Assembly: GCF_029813775.1 (NCBI RefSeq)
Contig: NZ_JARVKW010000018.1
Span: 62,001 to 126,000 of the forward strand
DNA: 64,000 nt
Direction of reading: 5' to 3'
Source: Streptomyces sp. DH24
Lineage (GTDB): Bacteria; Actinomycetota; Actinomycetes; Streptomycetales; Streptomycetaceae
The position numbers and the translations under genes are program-made. This document shows, one piece after another, positions 7,748 through 16,628 of the stretch. The notes under the pieces were generated by a model, which was given only the letters and a program-made list of their open reading frames with translations, had not been told where the DNA came from and did not search any database. Within the stretch, counting starts at the first letter, position 1; each line of letters begins with the position of its first letter.

Positions 7748-8566
7748 TTACGCCTGCGGGCGTCCCGCCGTCACCGCGTAGAAGGCGACCGCCGCCGCCG
7801 CGCCGACGTTGAGGGAGTCGACGCCGTGCGACATGGGGATGCGGACCCACTCGTCGGCCGCCCGCAGGGCCCGGGCGGACAGGCCCTCGCCCTCGGCGCC
7901 GAGCATCAGGGCCACGCGGTCCATCCGGTGCGGGGCCGTCTCGTCGAGGGTCTTCGCCCGTTCGTCCGGGGTGAGCGCGAGCAGCGTGAAGCCGGCCTCG
8001 CGGACCGCCGCCAGATCCTTCGGCCAGACGTCCAGGCGGGCGTACGGCACGGAGAAGACCGCGCCCATCGAGACCTTCACGCTGCGCCGGTACAGGGGGT
8101 CGGCGCAGTCCGGGGAGAGCAGCACCGCGTCCATGCCGAGGGCCGCGGCCGAGCGGAAGATGGCGCCGATGTTGGTGTGGTCGTTGACCGACTCCATGAT
8201 CACCACGCGCCGGGCGGTGCGCAGCAGGTCGGACGCCGTGGGCAGCGGCTTGCGCTGCATCGAGGCGAGGGCGCCGCGGTGCACGTGGTAGCCGGTGACG
8301 CGTTCGGCGAGCCCCGGGTCGACGGTGTAGACGGGGGCCGGGGTGGCGTCGATGACGTCCCGCATGGCGTCGACCCACTTGGCCGACAGCAGCATCGAGC
8401 GCATCGCGTAGCCCGCGTCCAGCGCCCGCCGGATGACCTTCTCGCCCTCGGCGATGAACAGGCCCTCGGCCGGTTCCCGGCGGCGGCGCAGGTCGACGTC
8501 GGTCAGGCCCGTGTAGTCGTGCAGACGCGGGTCGTCGGGGGTGTCGACGGTGAGGGGATCGGCCAC
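7748..8566 (-). CDS. TrmH/SpoU-family RNA 2'-O-methyltransferase
   Basis: 272 residues. A SPOUT (knotted) methyltransferase, expected to add a 2'-O-methyl group to rRNA or tRNA using S-adenosylmethionine. The three SpoU motifs are visible: NDHTNIGAIFRSA, then LGAEGEGL, then IPMSHGVDSLNVGAAAAV at the C-terminus. The N-terminal part, with EGLFIAEGEKVIRRAL, is the substrate-binding domain of 23S rRNA enzymes of this family. GTG start at 8566. It is transcribed leftward, with cobA 55 bp upstream. Target nucleotide unknown. Confidence 0.9.
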   Translation of the reverse strand: MADPLTVDTPDDPRLHDYTGLTDVDLRRRREPAEGLFIAEGEKVIRRALDAGYAMRSMLLSAKWVDAMRDVIDATPAPVYTVDPGLAERVTGYHVHRGALASMQRKPLPTASDLLRTARRVVIMESVNDHTNIGAIFRSAAALGMDAVLLSPDCADPLYRRSVKVSMGAVFSVPYARLDVWPKDLAAVREAGFTLLALTPDERAKTLDETAPHRMDRVALMLGAEGEGLSARALRAADEWVRIPMSHGVDSLNVGAAAAVAFYAVTAGRPQA

Positions 8567-8621
8567 GGGTGCTGCTGCCTCGTCGGGGTGGTGGGTGGAT
8601 TGCGGGGAGAGGGCGAGGGGG

Positions 8622-9854
8622 TCACGCCGACGGGGCGGGGCCCACCTTCACGACCTCGCCGACGACGATGACCGCCGGGGGGCGTACGTCCTCGGCGCGG
8701 ACCGTCTCCGCGACCGTCGCGAGGGTCGCGTCGACGCGGCGCTGGGCGGCCGTGGTGCCCTCCTGGACGAGGGCGACCGGGGTGTCCGGGGACTTGCCGT
8801 GCGCGACGAGGGTCTCGGCGATCCGGCCGATCTTGTCGACGCCCATGAGGATCACGAGGGTGCCCGTGAGCCTCGCCAGCGCCGGCCAGTCGACCAGGGA
8901 GCGCTCGTCGTCCGGGGCGACGTGCCCGCTGACCACGGTGAACTCGTGGGCGACGCCCCGGTGCGTGACCGGGATGCCGGCGGCGCCGGGGACCGAGATG
9001 GAGCTGGAGATGCCGGGCACGACGGTGTACGGGATTCCCGCCTCGACGAGCGCCTGCGCCTCCTCCATGCCGCGGCCGAACACGAAGGGGTCGCCGCCCT
9101 TGAGCCGGACCACCGACTTGCCCTGCTTGGCGTGCTCGATCAGCGCGTTGTTGATGGCCTCCTGGGCCATGAAACGGCCGTACGGGATCTTCGCCGCGTC
9201 GATCACCTCGACGTGCGGCGGGAGTTCGGCGAGCAGGTCGCGGGGACCGAGCCGGTCGGCGATGACGACGTCGGCCTCGGCGAGCAGGCGGCGCCCGCGC
9301 ACGGTGATCAGGTCCGGGTCGCCGGGACCGCCGCCGACCAGGGCGACGCCCGCGGTGCGGGTGCGGTGGTGCGGGGCGACCAGCGTTCCGTCGCGCAGGC
9401 CCTCGACGACCGCGTCGCGGATGGCGGCGGTGTGGCGCGGGTCGCGGCCCTTGGCCTCCGTGGTGAGCACGGCGACGGTGACGCCCTCGCTGTGGCCGGT
9501 CGCCGGGGTCCAGGCCGTGGCGGCGTCGGCGTCGTCGGAGCGCACGCACCAGACGCGGTGCCGGTCGGCCTCCGCCGACGCGCGGGCGTTCGCCTCGGGG
9601 TCGCTGGTGGCGATCAGGGCGTACCAGGCGTCGGCGAGGTCGCCCTCCGCGTAGGGGCGCCGCTCCCAGGTGATCTCGCCGGTGTCCGCCATCGCCTCGA
9701 CGGACGGGGTGGCGTCCGGCGAGACGAGGAGGACGTCGGCGCCGGCCGCGACCAGGGCGGGCAGGCGGCGCTGGGCGACCTGGCCGCCGCCGAGGACGAC
9801 CACTCGGCGGCCGGTGAGGCGGAGGCCTACGGGGTAGGCGGGGTGTTCGGCCAT
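8622..9854 (-). CDS. cobA: Siroheme synthase-like uroporphyrinogen-III C-methyltransferase
   Basis: 410 residues, two enzymes in one chain. Residues 1-155 form a Rossmann domain (RRVVVLGGGQVAQRRL) like the precorrin-2 dehydrogenase part of CysG. Residues 165-405 are the SAM-dependent methyltransferase (VALVGGGPGDPDLIT, VVRLKGGDPFVFGRG, VVPGISSSISVPG) that converts uroporphyrinogen III to precorrin-2. It feeds both siroheme and cobalamin synthesis. The N-terminal domain is abbreviated, so ferrochelatase activity is doubtful. Neighbours cobT and cobL support the corrinoid role. Confidence 0.92.
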   Translation of the reverse strand: MAEHPAYPVGLRLTGRRVVVLGGGQVAQRRLPALVAAGADVLLVSPDATPSVEAMADTGEITWERRPYAEGDLADAWYALIATSDPEANARASAEADRHRVWCVRSDDADAATAWTPATGHSEGVTVAVLTTEAKGRDPRHTAAIRDAVVEGLRDGTLVAPHHRTRTAGVALVGGGPGDPDLITVRGRRLLAEADVVIADRLGPRDLLAELPPHVEVIDAAKIPYGRFMAQEAINNALIEHAKQGKSVVRLKGGDPFVFGRGMEEAQALVEAGIPYTVVPGISSSISVPGAAGIPVTHRGVAHEFTVVSGHVAPDDERSLVDWPALARLTGTLVILMGVDKIGRIAETLVAHGKSPDTPVALVQEGTTAAQRRVDATLATVAETVRAEDVRPPAVIVVGEVVKVGPAPSA

Positions 9855-9972
9855 GAGGGTGCGGCTCCTGTTGCGGCGGTGCGATGCCCTGACGTGCGGA
9901 TTTTACGGCGCGGCGCGCCGTGGCCGCTCAGCCGGTCCAGTGGCTGGGCAGCCTCGCCGACCGCGGGTCCGG

Positions 9973-12900
9973 CTACTTCTCGGTGACCCCCGCCGAGTCG
10001 AACGTCGCCACCTCGTGCATCGCCCGGGCCGTGCTCTGCACCAGCGGGAGGGCCAGGAGGGCGCCCGTGCCTTCGCCGAGACGGAGGTCGAGGTCGACCA
10101 GGGGGCGCAGGCCCAGCTTGTTCAGGGCCGCGACATGGCCCGGCTCCGCGCTGCGGTGACCGGCGATGCACGCCGCCAGCACCTCCGGGGCGATCGCGCG
10201 GGCGACCAGCGCGGCGGCGCCGGCGCTGACGCCGTCCAGGATCACCGGCGTACGCAGGGACGCGCCGCCGAGGAGCAGGCCGACCAGGGCGGCGTGCTCG
10301 AAGCCGCCGATCGCGGCGAGGACGCCGATCGGGTCGGCGGGGTCGGGCCGGTGCACTTCGAGGGCGCGGCGCACGACCTCGGTCTTGCGGGCGAGGGTCT
10401 CGTCGTTGATGCCGGTGCCCCGGCCGGTGACCTCCGCCGGGTCGGCGCCCGTGAACACGGAGATCAGGGCGGCGGACGCGGTCGTGTTCGCGATGCCCAT
10501 CTCACCGGTCAGCAGGGCCTTGTTGCCCGCGGCGACCAGGTCGCGGGCGGTCTCGATGCCGACCTCGATGGCCTGCTTGGCCTCTTCGCGGGACATGGCG
10601 GGACCGGCGGTCATGTCGGACGTACCGGCGCGGATCTTGCGCGGCAGCAGGCCCGGGGTGGCCGGCAGGTCGGCGACCACGCCGACGTCCACGACGCAGA
10701 CCTCGGCGCCGACCTGGTTGGCGAAGGCGTTGCAGACGGCGCCGCCGCCGAGGAAGTTGGCGACCATCTGGGCCGTGACCTCCTGCGGCCACGGGGTGAC
10801 GCCCTGGGCGTGCACGCCGTGGTCGCCGGCGAAGATCGCGACGGCCGCGGGCTCCGGGATCGGCGGCGGGCACTGCCGGGACAGGCCGCACAGCTGCGCG
10901 GAGATGATCTCCAGCATGCCGAGCGCGCCGGCCGGCTTCGTCATGCGCTTCTGCCGCTCCCACGCCTCGCCGAGCGCCTTGGCGTCCAGCGGGCGGATCT
11001 GCGTGACCGTCTCGGCGAGCAGGTCGTGCGGCTCCTCGCCGGGCAGCGCGCGACGGCCGTACGTCTCCTCGTGCACGACCCAGGACAGCGGGCGGCGCTT
11101 GGACCAGCCCGCCTGCATCAGCTCGGGCTCGTCCGGGAACTCGTCGACGTAGCCGACGCAGAGGTAGGCGACGACCTCCAGGTGGTCCGGCAGGCCGAGG
11201 GCGCGGACCATCTCGCGCTCGTCGAAGAAGCTGACCCAGCCGACGCCGAGACCCTCGGCGCGGGCGGCGAGCCACAGGTTCTCCACGGCGAGGGCGGAGG
11301 AGTACGGTGCCATCTGCGGCTGGGTGTGCCGGCCCAGGGTGTGGCGGCCGCCGCGGGTCGGGTCGGCGGTGACGACGATGTTCACCGGGGTGTCGAGGAT
11401 GGCCTCGATCTTCAGTTCCTTGAACTGCTTGGCCCGGCCCTTGGGGAGGGACTTGGCGTACGCGTCGCGCTGGCGCATGGCCAGTTCGTGCATCGCGCGC
11501 CGGGTGTCGGCGGACCGGATGACCACGAAGTCCCAGGGCTGCGAGTGGCCGACGGACGGCGCGGTGTGGGCGGCCTCCAGCACGCGGAGCAGGACCTCGT
11601 GCGGGATGGGGTCGCTGCGGAAGCCGTTGCGGATGTCACGGCGTTCGCGCATGACCTTCAGGACGGCCTCGCGCTCGGCGTCGGCGTAGCCGGGGGCGGC
11701 CGGGCCGGTGGACTGCGGTACGTCTGCCACTGCGGCCGCGCCCTCTTCGTCCTGGTCTTCCTGGTCTTCCTGCTCGGCGGCCCGGGTGTCGAGGTCGTCG
11801 GCGTGCTGTACGAGTTCGGCGTCGTCCTGCGACGGCCCGGCCTCGCGGGGCGCGGGGACCGCGGGGGCCTCCGGCTGCTGCTCCGTGACACCGACGGCCT
11901 CGGCGACCTGGGCGACCTCTGCCGGGATGGTGATCGCCTGCGGCGGGGTCGGGGCGAGGTGCGGGGTGGTCGGCACGGTGCCCTCGACCGGGACGAACAG
12001 ACCCACGGGCTGGTCCGGGCTCGGCTCCTGGGAGACGGTACCGGGGAGGGGGCCGACGGCGTCGGGCGCGTTGGCGTCGAGGGGGTTGGCTTCCGCCGGG
12101 TGGGCGGCGGCCTCGACCGGCTGTGCGCCGGTGGCCTCCGCCGGGTGGGCCGTGGCCTCGACCGGCTGTGCGCCGGCGGCCTCCGCCGGGTGGGCCGTGG
12201 CCTCGACCGGCTGTGCGCCGGTGGCCTCCGCCGGGTGGCTGACGTGGGTGAACGCGGGGGCCTGTCGGCCGGCGTGCGCGGCGTCCGCGTACGCGGGCTC
12301 GCCGCCGAGGGCGGACTGAGGGCCCTGCGGAGCCTGCGTGTCCTGCGCGGTGTCCGGGGCGTGCGGGGCGGTGGGGTCTGCCGGGTACGCCTCGGCGGGC
12401 GAGCCGGCCGTCGCGGGCAGGGGGGCCGGGTGGGGCTCGGGCTGCTGCGGGTCGTGGGCGATCCGCGGGTCCGGGGTCACCTGCACCTCCTGGGGGGACT
12501 GCCGGTCCTGCCGCACCTCGCCCTGCGGCACCGACGTGTCGGTCCCGGCGGCGGGGGTGTCCCCGCTGACGGCCACGGTGTCCCCGGCGGGCTGCGCGGC
12601 CTGCGCGGGGTCGGCCTCGGCGGCTTCGGGGAAGGGAACGGCTTCGGGACCTGCCGGTGCGGGGACGCCCGCGGCGGGGTGGGGGGTTGCCGGGGTTGCT
12701 TCGGCCGCCGGGGCGGGGGTGGCCTCGGTGGGTTCCGGGGTGCCGGGGGCTTCCAGGGTGTCCGGTCCTGCGGAGGCTTCGGGCGTGCTCGGCTGTGCGT
12801 ACGGGGTGGCTTGTGAGGCCTGCGTGTCGAGGGCCTGGGCGCCGGGGGCTTGCGCCTCAGGGGTCTGCGCCTCCGGGGCCTGCGTTTCGAGTGCCGGGGC

Positions 12901-14934
12901 AGCCTCGGGGGCGGCAGGTTCCGGGGACGCGGCGGCCTCGGGACCGGTGACGCCCGACTCACCGGTGTGCTCGGGGGCGAGGGCCTCTGCGGCCTGCGCC
13001 TGCTCGGGAGCTTCGGTGTCGGACACCGAGGGCTGCTGTGCCACGGGTGCCTGGTCGGAGACGGTGGCCTCGGAGGCGGATGGCTGCTCGGAGGCAGGGA
13101 CGGCGCCCTCGGACGCGGTGGCTGCGGAAGCGGTGGCTGCGGCTGCAACGGCGGGAGCCTGCTCGGCGGCCGCATCGGACACGGGGCTCTGCTCGGCAGC
13201 TGCCGCATCGGCAACCGGGGCCTGCTCAACCACAGGTGCTTCCGCGACCGGAGCCTGCTCAGCGACAAGTGCTTCGGCGACCGGCGCGTGCTCGGCAGGG
13301 GCCGCTTCGGTCACCGGTGCCTGCTCGGGAACGGGAACGGCAGCGTCGGGCGCGGGGGCGTCCTCGGGTGCGGTCGGCTCGGGCGCCTGTGCGTTCTCCA
13401 CCGAAGCGGCCTCGGTCACCTGGGCGGCCTGGGGCGCGGTGGCCTCGGACGGCTGCGCGCCCTCCGGTGCACCGGACTCGGGGGTTGGACCGCCCTGGGG
13501 CGCGGTGGCCTCGGACGGCTGCGCGCCCTCCAGTGCACCGGACTCGGGGGCTGGACCGCCCTGGGGCGCGACCGCCTGCGGGTCCTGAGGCAGCGCAGCC
13601 TCTCCGGGAGCCTGCGTAGCGTCCGCCGCCGGGGATTCGGCAGTCCGGGCAGCCTCGGTGGCAGGCGCCTCGCCCTCGGCGGGGTCGACCTGCACGGTTT
13701 CGGCACCGGCACCGGCGGGAGCCTGAACCGCCTCGGCCTCGCCGCCCTCCACAGCCTGCCCGGCCCCAGCACCTGCTGGAACCCGGCCTGCCTCGGCCCG
13801 GCCGTCCTCCACAGCCTCCCCGGCCTCGGCCTGCACCTCTGCCGGGGCCTGCACCGCCTCACCCTGATCGTCTGCGAGGGCCTGGCCGTCTCCGGGGACC
13901 GGCCCGGCCTCGGCCTGACCGGCTGCCACGTCCGCCTCGGCCTGGCCCTGGACCTGAGCCTGGGTCTGGGCCTCAGCCTCTCCGAGAGCCTCCGCACCCT
14001 CGGACGACGCCTCACCCGCAGGCTGCGCGTTCTCATCCGCGACCGCCTCGTTCGCCGCCACGGCCTCCCCGGGAGCCTCCGTGCCCTCCGGCGAAGCGGC
14101 TCCGACAGGCTGCGCGTTCTCACCGGCGGCCGTCTCGGTCGCCGCCGCGCCCTCCGCGGGAGCCTCCGTGTCCTCGGGCGAAGCAGCTCCGGCAGCCGAT
14201 GCGTTGGCGGCAACGGCCTCGTCGGTGGCCTGCCCGCTCTCGCCCGTCGCCGCTTCGGCAACCTGCGCGTGCCCGACCGGCACCGCTCCCGAAGCCTGCG
14301 CCTCGGCGTACGCGACACCCGTCGACGCCTGCGCGGGCGTCGGCGCCGTCGCCTCCGGTCGGGCACCCTGCGTCCCGTGGCCGCGCGTCGCGCGTGTCAC
14401 CGCCGCCGTGGCCGCGCCCGGATCGGCCGGAACAACCGTTTCGGCAGTCCGGACCTGGGCCTGCCAGGCCGGTGCGTTTTGCGCGGGAACGTCGAGGTAC
14501 TCCGGGCCCGGCTGGCGCGGCGCGTCCGCGGGGCCGCGGTCGGCGAGGGAGCGGACCGGGCTCGTGGACATGCTAGGGACGGGCGGGCCGAGGTGCAGCG
14601 GCCGGCGCGGCGGCGCCGACGCCGAGGCGACCGACGGGACCTGCTGCCCGGTGTCGGGCAGGCGGACGCCGCCGAGGTCGACGAAGCCGCTGTCGCGTCC
14701 GGCGGTCTCGTGCGGGCCGGGCTGGTGCACGGCCTCCACGACCGGCTCCGGGGCGGGCGGCGCCACCTCGTTGCCCCAGGGGCTCTGGGCACCCGGCAGC
14801 AGCAACTGGTCCTCGTCCTGGGCGGTGGTCTCGGAGAGGTAGGTGTACGAGCCGTGCGCGGGGACGCCCGGCTGCTCCACCGTGCCTGCGTTCTCCGGCA
14901 GCCCGTCGCCCGGGATCTGGCCGGTGTCGGTCAT
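9973..14934 (-). CDS. cobT: BluB-CobT fusion with giant low-complexity N-terminus
   Basis: 1,653 residues from the ATG at 14934 (GAGGGG 5 nt before it). Residues 1-1080 are Ala/Pro/Glu/Gln-rich and repetitive, with no domain and probably disordered. Residues about 1085-1300 resemble BluB, the flavin-destroying nitroreductase-fold synthase of 5,6-dimethylbenzimidazole (RERRDIRNGF, SVGHSQPWDFVVI). Residues about 1300-1653 are CobT, which joins nicotinate mononucleotide to that base (VAIFAGDHGVHAQGVTPWP, LLTGEMGIANTTAS). The fusion therefore makes and activates the lower ligand of cobalamin. CobT normally has about 350 residues. The opposite strand is also open over this stretch, a composition artefact. 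Confidence 0.93.
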   Translation of the reverse strand: MTDTGQIPGDGLPENAGTVEQPGVPAHGSYTYLSETTAQDEDQLLLPGAQSPWGNEVAPPAPEPVVEAVHQPGPHETAGRDSGFVDLGGVRLPDTGQQVPSVASASAPPRRPLHLGPPVPSMSTSPVRSLADRGPADAPRQPGPEYLDVPAQNAPAWQAQVRTAETVVPADPGAATAAVTRATRGHGTQGARPEATAPTPAQASTGVAYAEAQASGAVPVGHAQVAEAATGESGQATDEAVAANASAAGAASPEDTEAPAEGAAATETAAGENAQPVGAASPEGTEAPGEAVAANEAVADENAQPAGEASSEGAEALGEAEAQTQAQVQGQAEADVAAGQAEAGPVPGDGQALADDQGEAVQAPAEVQAEAGEAVEDGRAEAGRVPAGAGAGQAVEGGEAEAVQAPAGAGAETVQVDPAEGEAPATEAARTAESPAADATQAPGEAALPQDPQAVAPQGGPAPESGALEGAQPSEATAPQGGPTPESGAPEGAQPSEATAPQAAQVTEAASVENAQAPEPTAPEDAPAPDAAVPVPEQAPVTEAAPAEHAPVAEALVAEQAPVAEAPVVEQAPVADAAAAEQSPVSDAAAEQAPAVAAAATASAATASEGAVPASEQPSASEATVSDQAPVAQQPSVSDTEAPEQAQAAEALAPEHTGESGVTGPEAAASPEPAAPEAAPALETQAPEAQTPEAQAPGAQALDTQASQATPYAQPSTPEASAGPDTLEAPGTPEPTEATPAPAAEATPATPHPAAGVPAPAGPEAVPFPEAAEADPAQAAQPAGDTVAVSGDTPAAGTDTSVPQGEVRQDRQSPQEVQVTPDPRIAHDPQQPEPHPAPLPATAGSPAEAYPADPTAPHAPDTAQDTQAPQGPQSALGGEPAYADAAHAGRQAPAFTHVSHPAEATGAQPVEATAHPAEAAGAQPVEATAHPAEATGAQPVEAAAHPAEANPLDANAPDAVGPLPGTVSQEPSPDQPVGLFVPVEGTVPTTPHLAPTPPQAITIPAEVAQVAEAVGVTEQQPEAPAVPAPREAGPSQDDAELVQHADDLDTRAAEQEDQEDQDEEGAAAVADVPQSTGPAAPGYADAEREAVLKVMRERRDIRNGFRSDPIPHEVLLRVLEAAHTAPSVGHSQPWDFVVIRSADTRRAMHELAMRQRDAYAKSLPKGRAKQFKELKIEAILDTPVNIVVTADPTRGGRHTLGRHTQPQMAPYSSALAVENLWLAARAEGLGVGWVSFFDEREMVRALGLPDHLEVVAYLCVGYVDEFPDEPELMQAGWSKRRPLSWVVHEETYGRRALPGEEPHDLLAETVTQIRPLDAKALGEAWERQKRMTKPAGALGMLEIISAQLCGLSRQCPPPIPEPAAVAIFAGDHGVHAQGVTPWPQEVTAQMVANFLGGGAVCNAFANQVGAEVCVVDVGVVADLPATPGLLPRKIRAGTSDMTAGPAMSREEAKQAIEVGIETARDLVAAGNKALLTGEMGIANTTASAALISVFTGADPAEVTGRGTGINDETLARKTEVVRRALEVHRPDPADPIGVLAAIGGFEHAALVGLLLGGASLRTPVILDGVSAGAAALVARAIAPEVLAACIAGHRSAEPGHVAALNKLGLRPLVDLDLRLGEGTGALLALPLVQSTARAMHEVATFDSAGVTEK
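12089..12238 (-). repeat. 45-bp (15-residue) tandem repeat inside cobT
   Basis: Three full copies plus 15 bp, encoding units of the form HPAEATGAQPVEATA in the low-complexity N-terminus. Copies differ at only a few bases, so the array is recent and likely to vary in length between strains. Confidence 0.9.
13429..13560 (-). repeat. 66-bp (22-residue) tandem repeat inside cobT
   Basis: Two adjacent copies with a partial third, encoding units beginning APQGGPTPESGAPEG. They are nearly identical at the DNA level and in frame with the cobT low-complexity region. Confidence 0.88.
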
Positions 14935-15315
14935 GCGTACCCCTCGCCCATCGGTTAGTGCTTCTACGACCAGCTCACCCGGAACGGCGCACTGACCGCC
15001 CCGCAGTGAAGAACGAGCGTGCGTGCCCAGCGGCACGAACGACCCGCCGGAAAAGACGACAAAGCCATTCAGTGGCAATCCATTCAGTGGCATTGTCGCG
15101 GTCGTTCCTCCGTCACGACAGCGTGATCCACGACTGCCCGTTGTGGACTGCGCCACGTTGCGCGCCCTCCCGGTACTGCCGTACCACACCCACCCCAAAA
15201 CGGTCGTGTTTTCCGGACATTGGCCGACGAAGCGCCCGGCGCCCGTGTGGTGTGCAGCGATCGGCCAGCCTACCGCGCGCGGTACGACAACCGGATCACC
15301 GGGACGGTGCGGGGA
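14935..15315. other. 381-bp intergenic region upstream of cobT
   Basis: Holds the cobT ribosome site and the 15-bp direct repeat described separately. I looked for a cobalamin (B12) riboswitch and did not see its conserved B12-box. No gene is supported here. Confidence 0.6.
15065..15094. promoter_or_regulatory. Tandem 15-bp direct repeat with dyad core, candidate operator
   Basis: CCATTCAGTGGCAAT (15065-15079) is followed at once by CCATTCAGTGGCATT. Each copy has the dyad CCA-TTCAG-TGG. Two dyads on one face of the helix, about 130 bp before cobT, look like a regulator binding site. The regulator is unknown. Confidence 0.5.
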
Positions 15316-16524
15316 TCAGCCCTCGCGGACCGGGAGCACGCCGCTGAGCAGGAACGCGACGCTCCGTTCCTTCTCCGTCCAGGCGCGCGTGTCGAGTTCG
15401 ACGGACTGGAGCAGGGCGCACTCGACGTCGTATCCGTGCTCGGTCAGGTCGCGGCCGACGCGTTCGGCGGTGTCCCGGGTCCCGGCGTGGGTGACGATGC
15501 GCTGCGGGCGGCGGTCGGCGACCGCGGAGACGACGGCCGCTCCCCCGCCGCCGACGCGGACGACGTCGGGTTCGGGGAGGTTCTCCAGGACGTGCGGCGC
15601 GGTGCCGTGGACGATGTGGAGCTGGACTCCGAGGCGGCGCGCGGCGGCGTCCGTGCGGGCGCAGGCCTCCGGGTCGCGGTCGACGGCGATGACGGCGGCG
15701 CCGGCGCGGGCGGCCTCGACGGCGAACGCGCCGCCGCCGCAGCCGATGTCCCACACGAGGTCGCCGGTTCGCGGCCCCAGGCGGGCGAGTTGGGCGGCGC
15801 GCAGCAGGTCGTTCTCGCCCTCGCCGAGCGCGCCGTAGGTGCCGCCGGGCAGTGTCCAGCCGCGCGGTCCGGCGGCCGGGTCGCGTCCGGCGATCCAGCC
15901 GCCGCTCTCGGGGCCGCCGACGGGGCCGCCGATGACGATGACGACGTTGGGGTCGCGCCAGGTGTGGTCGGCGGCCTTGTCGGAGGTGACGACGCTGACC
16001 TGTTCGCGGTCGGTGCCGAGTTCCTCGCAGATGACGAAGGTGCGGTGGACGCCCTCCAGCAGCAGGCCGAGTTCGGCGGGGCCGGCGCCGGGCGAGGTGA
16101 GTACGGCGACTTTGGTGTGGGCGCGGCATACGTTCACCGCGCGTCGCAGGGTGCGGGGGTGGGCGACGACCACGTGGGCGTCGTCCCAGGGCATGCCCGC
16201 GCGGGCGAAGGCGGCGGCGACGGAGGAGACGGCGGGAACGACCTCGACCTCCAGGCCGAACTCCGGCGCGCGCAGGGTCCGTACGACGCCGAAGAAGCCG
16301 GGGTCGCCGTCGGCGAGCACGACCGCGGTGCCGCGGTGGGCGGCGATGCGGCGGGCGGCGAGGGCGACGCTGCCGAGGCGGACGCGTTCCGCGCCGCGCG
16401 GTACTTCGGGGAGCGTCAGGTGGTGGGCGGCGCCTGCGACCAGCGTTGCGGCGCCCAGGGCGGCACGTGCCGCGGCGGTCAGCGGCGAACCGTCCCAGCC
16501 GATCACCGTGACCCGGTCGGCCAT
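15316..16524 (-). CDS. cobL: Precorrin-6Y C5,15-methyltransferase (CbiE-CbiT fusion)
   Basis: 402 residues from the ATG at 16524. Residues 1-205 are the CbiE methyltransferase (VTVIGWDGSPLTAAARA, VVLADGDPGFFG). Residues about 215-400 are CbiT, with the SAM-binding glycine loop VWDIGCGGGAFAVEAARAG near residue 255 and a GGGGA segment after it. Together they methylate C5 and C15 of precorrin-6B and decarboxylate the acetate chain. An upstream ATG at 16566 is possible but lacks a ribosome site. It reads the same way as cobT, 381 bp upstream of that gene. Confidence 0.9.
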   Translation of the reverse strand: MADRVTVIGWDGSPLTAAARAALGAATLVAGAAHHLTLPEVPRGAERVRLGSVALAARRIAAHRGTAVVLADGDPGFFGVVRTLRAPEFGLEVEVVPAVSSVAAAFARAGMPWDDAHVVVAHPRTLRRAVNVCRAHTKVAVLTSPGAGPAELGLLLEGVHRTFVICEELGTDREQVSVVTSDKAADHTWRDPNVVIVIGGPVGGPESGGWIAGRDPAAGPRGWTLPGGTYGALGEGENDLLRAAQLARLGPRTGDLVWDIGCGGGAFAVEAARAGAAVIAVDRDPEACARTDAAARRLGVQLHIVHGTAPHVLENLPEPDVVRVGGGGAAVVSAVADRRPQRIVTHAGTRDTAERVGRDLTEHGYDVECALLQSVELDTRAWTEKERSVAFLLSGVLPVREG

Positions 16525-16628
16525 CGTCGTCAGTCTCCAGGGGGTTTGCGCAGGTCGGCTGGACATCCCGCGGGGGCGGGCTTGGTGAGACTACCTCGTG
16601 GCGCCGACGGCGATTCGGGCGCCCGCCG

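Noticed and set aside
9853..12816. Rightward 987-codon frame opposite cobT and bluB
   Set aside because: It is the mirror of the BluB-CobT coding strand with no recognisable protein pattern.
12850..14958. Rightward 702-codon open frame opposite cobT
   Set aside because: It is an artefact of GC-rich codon composition over the low-complexity cobT region. It has no ribosome site, family motif or start logic, and its residues are Arg/Gly/Leu-rich.
14935..15315. Cobalamin riboswitch upstream of cobT
   Set aside because: I searched both strands for the conserved B12-box and flanking stems and did not find them.
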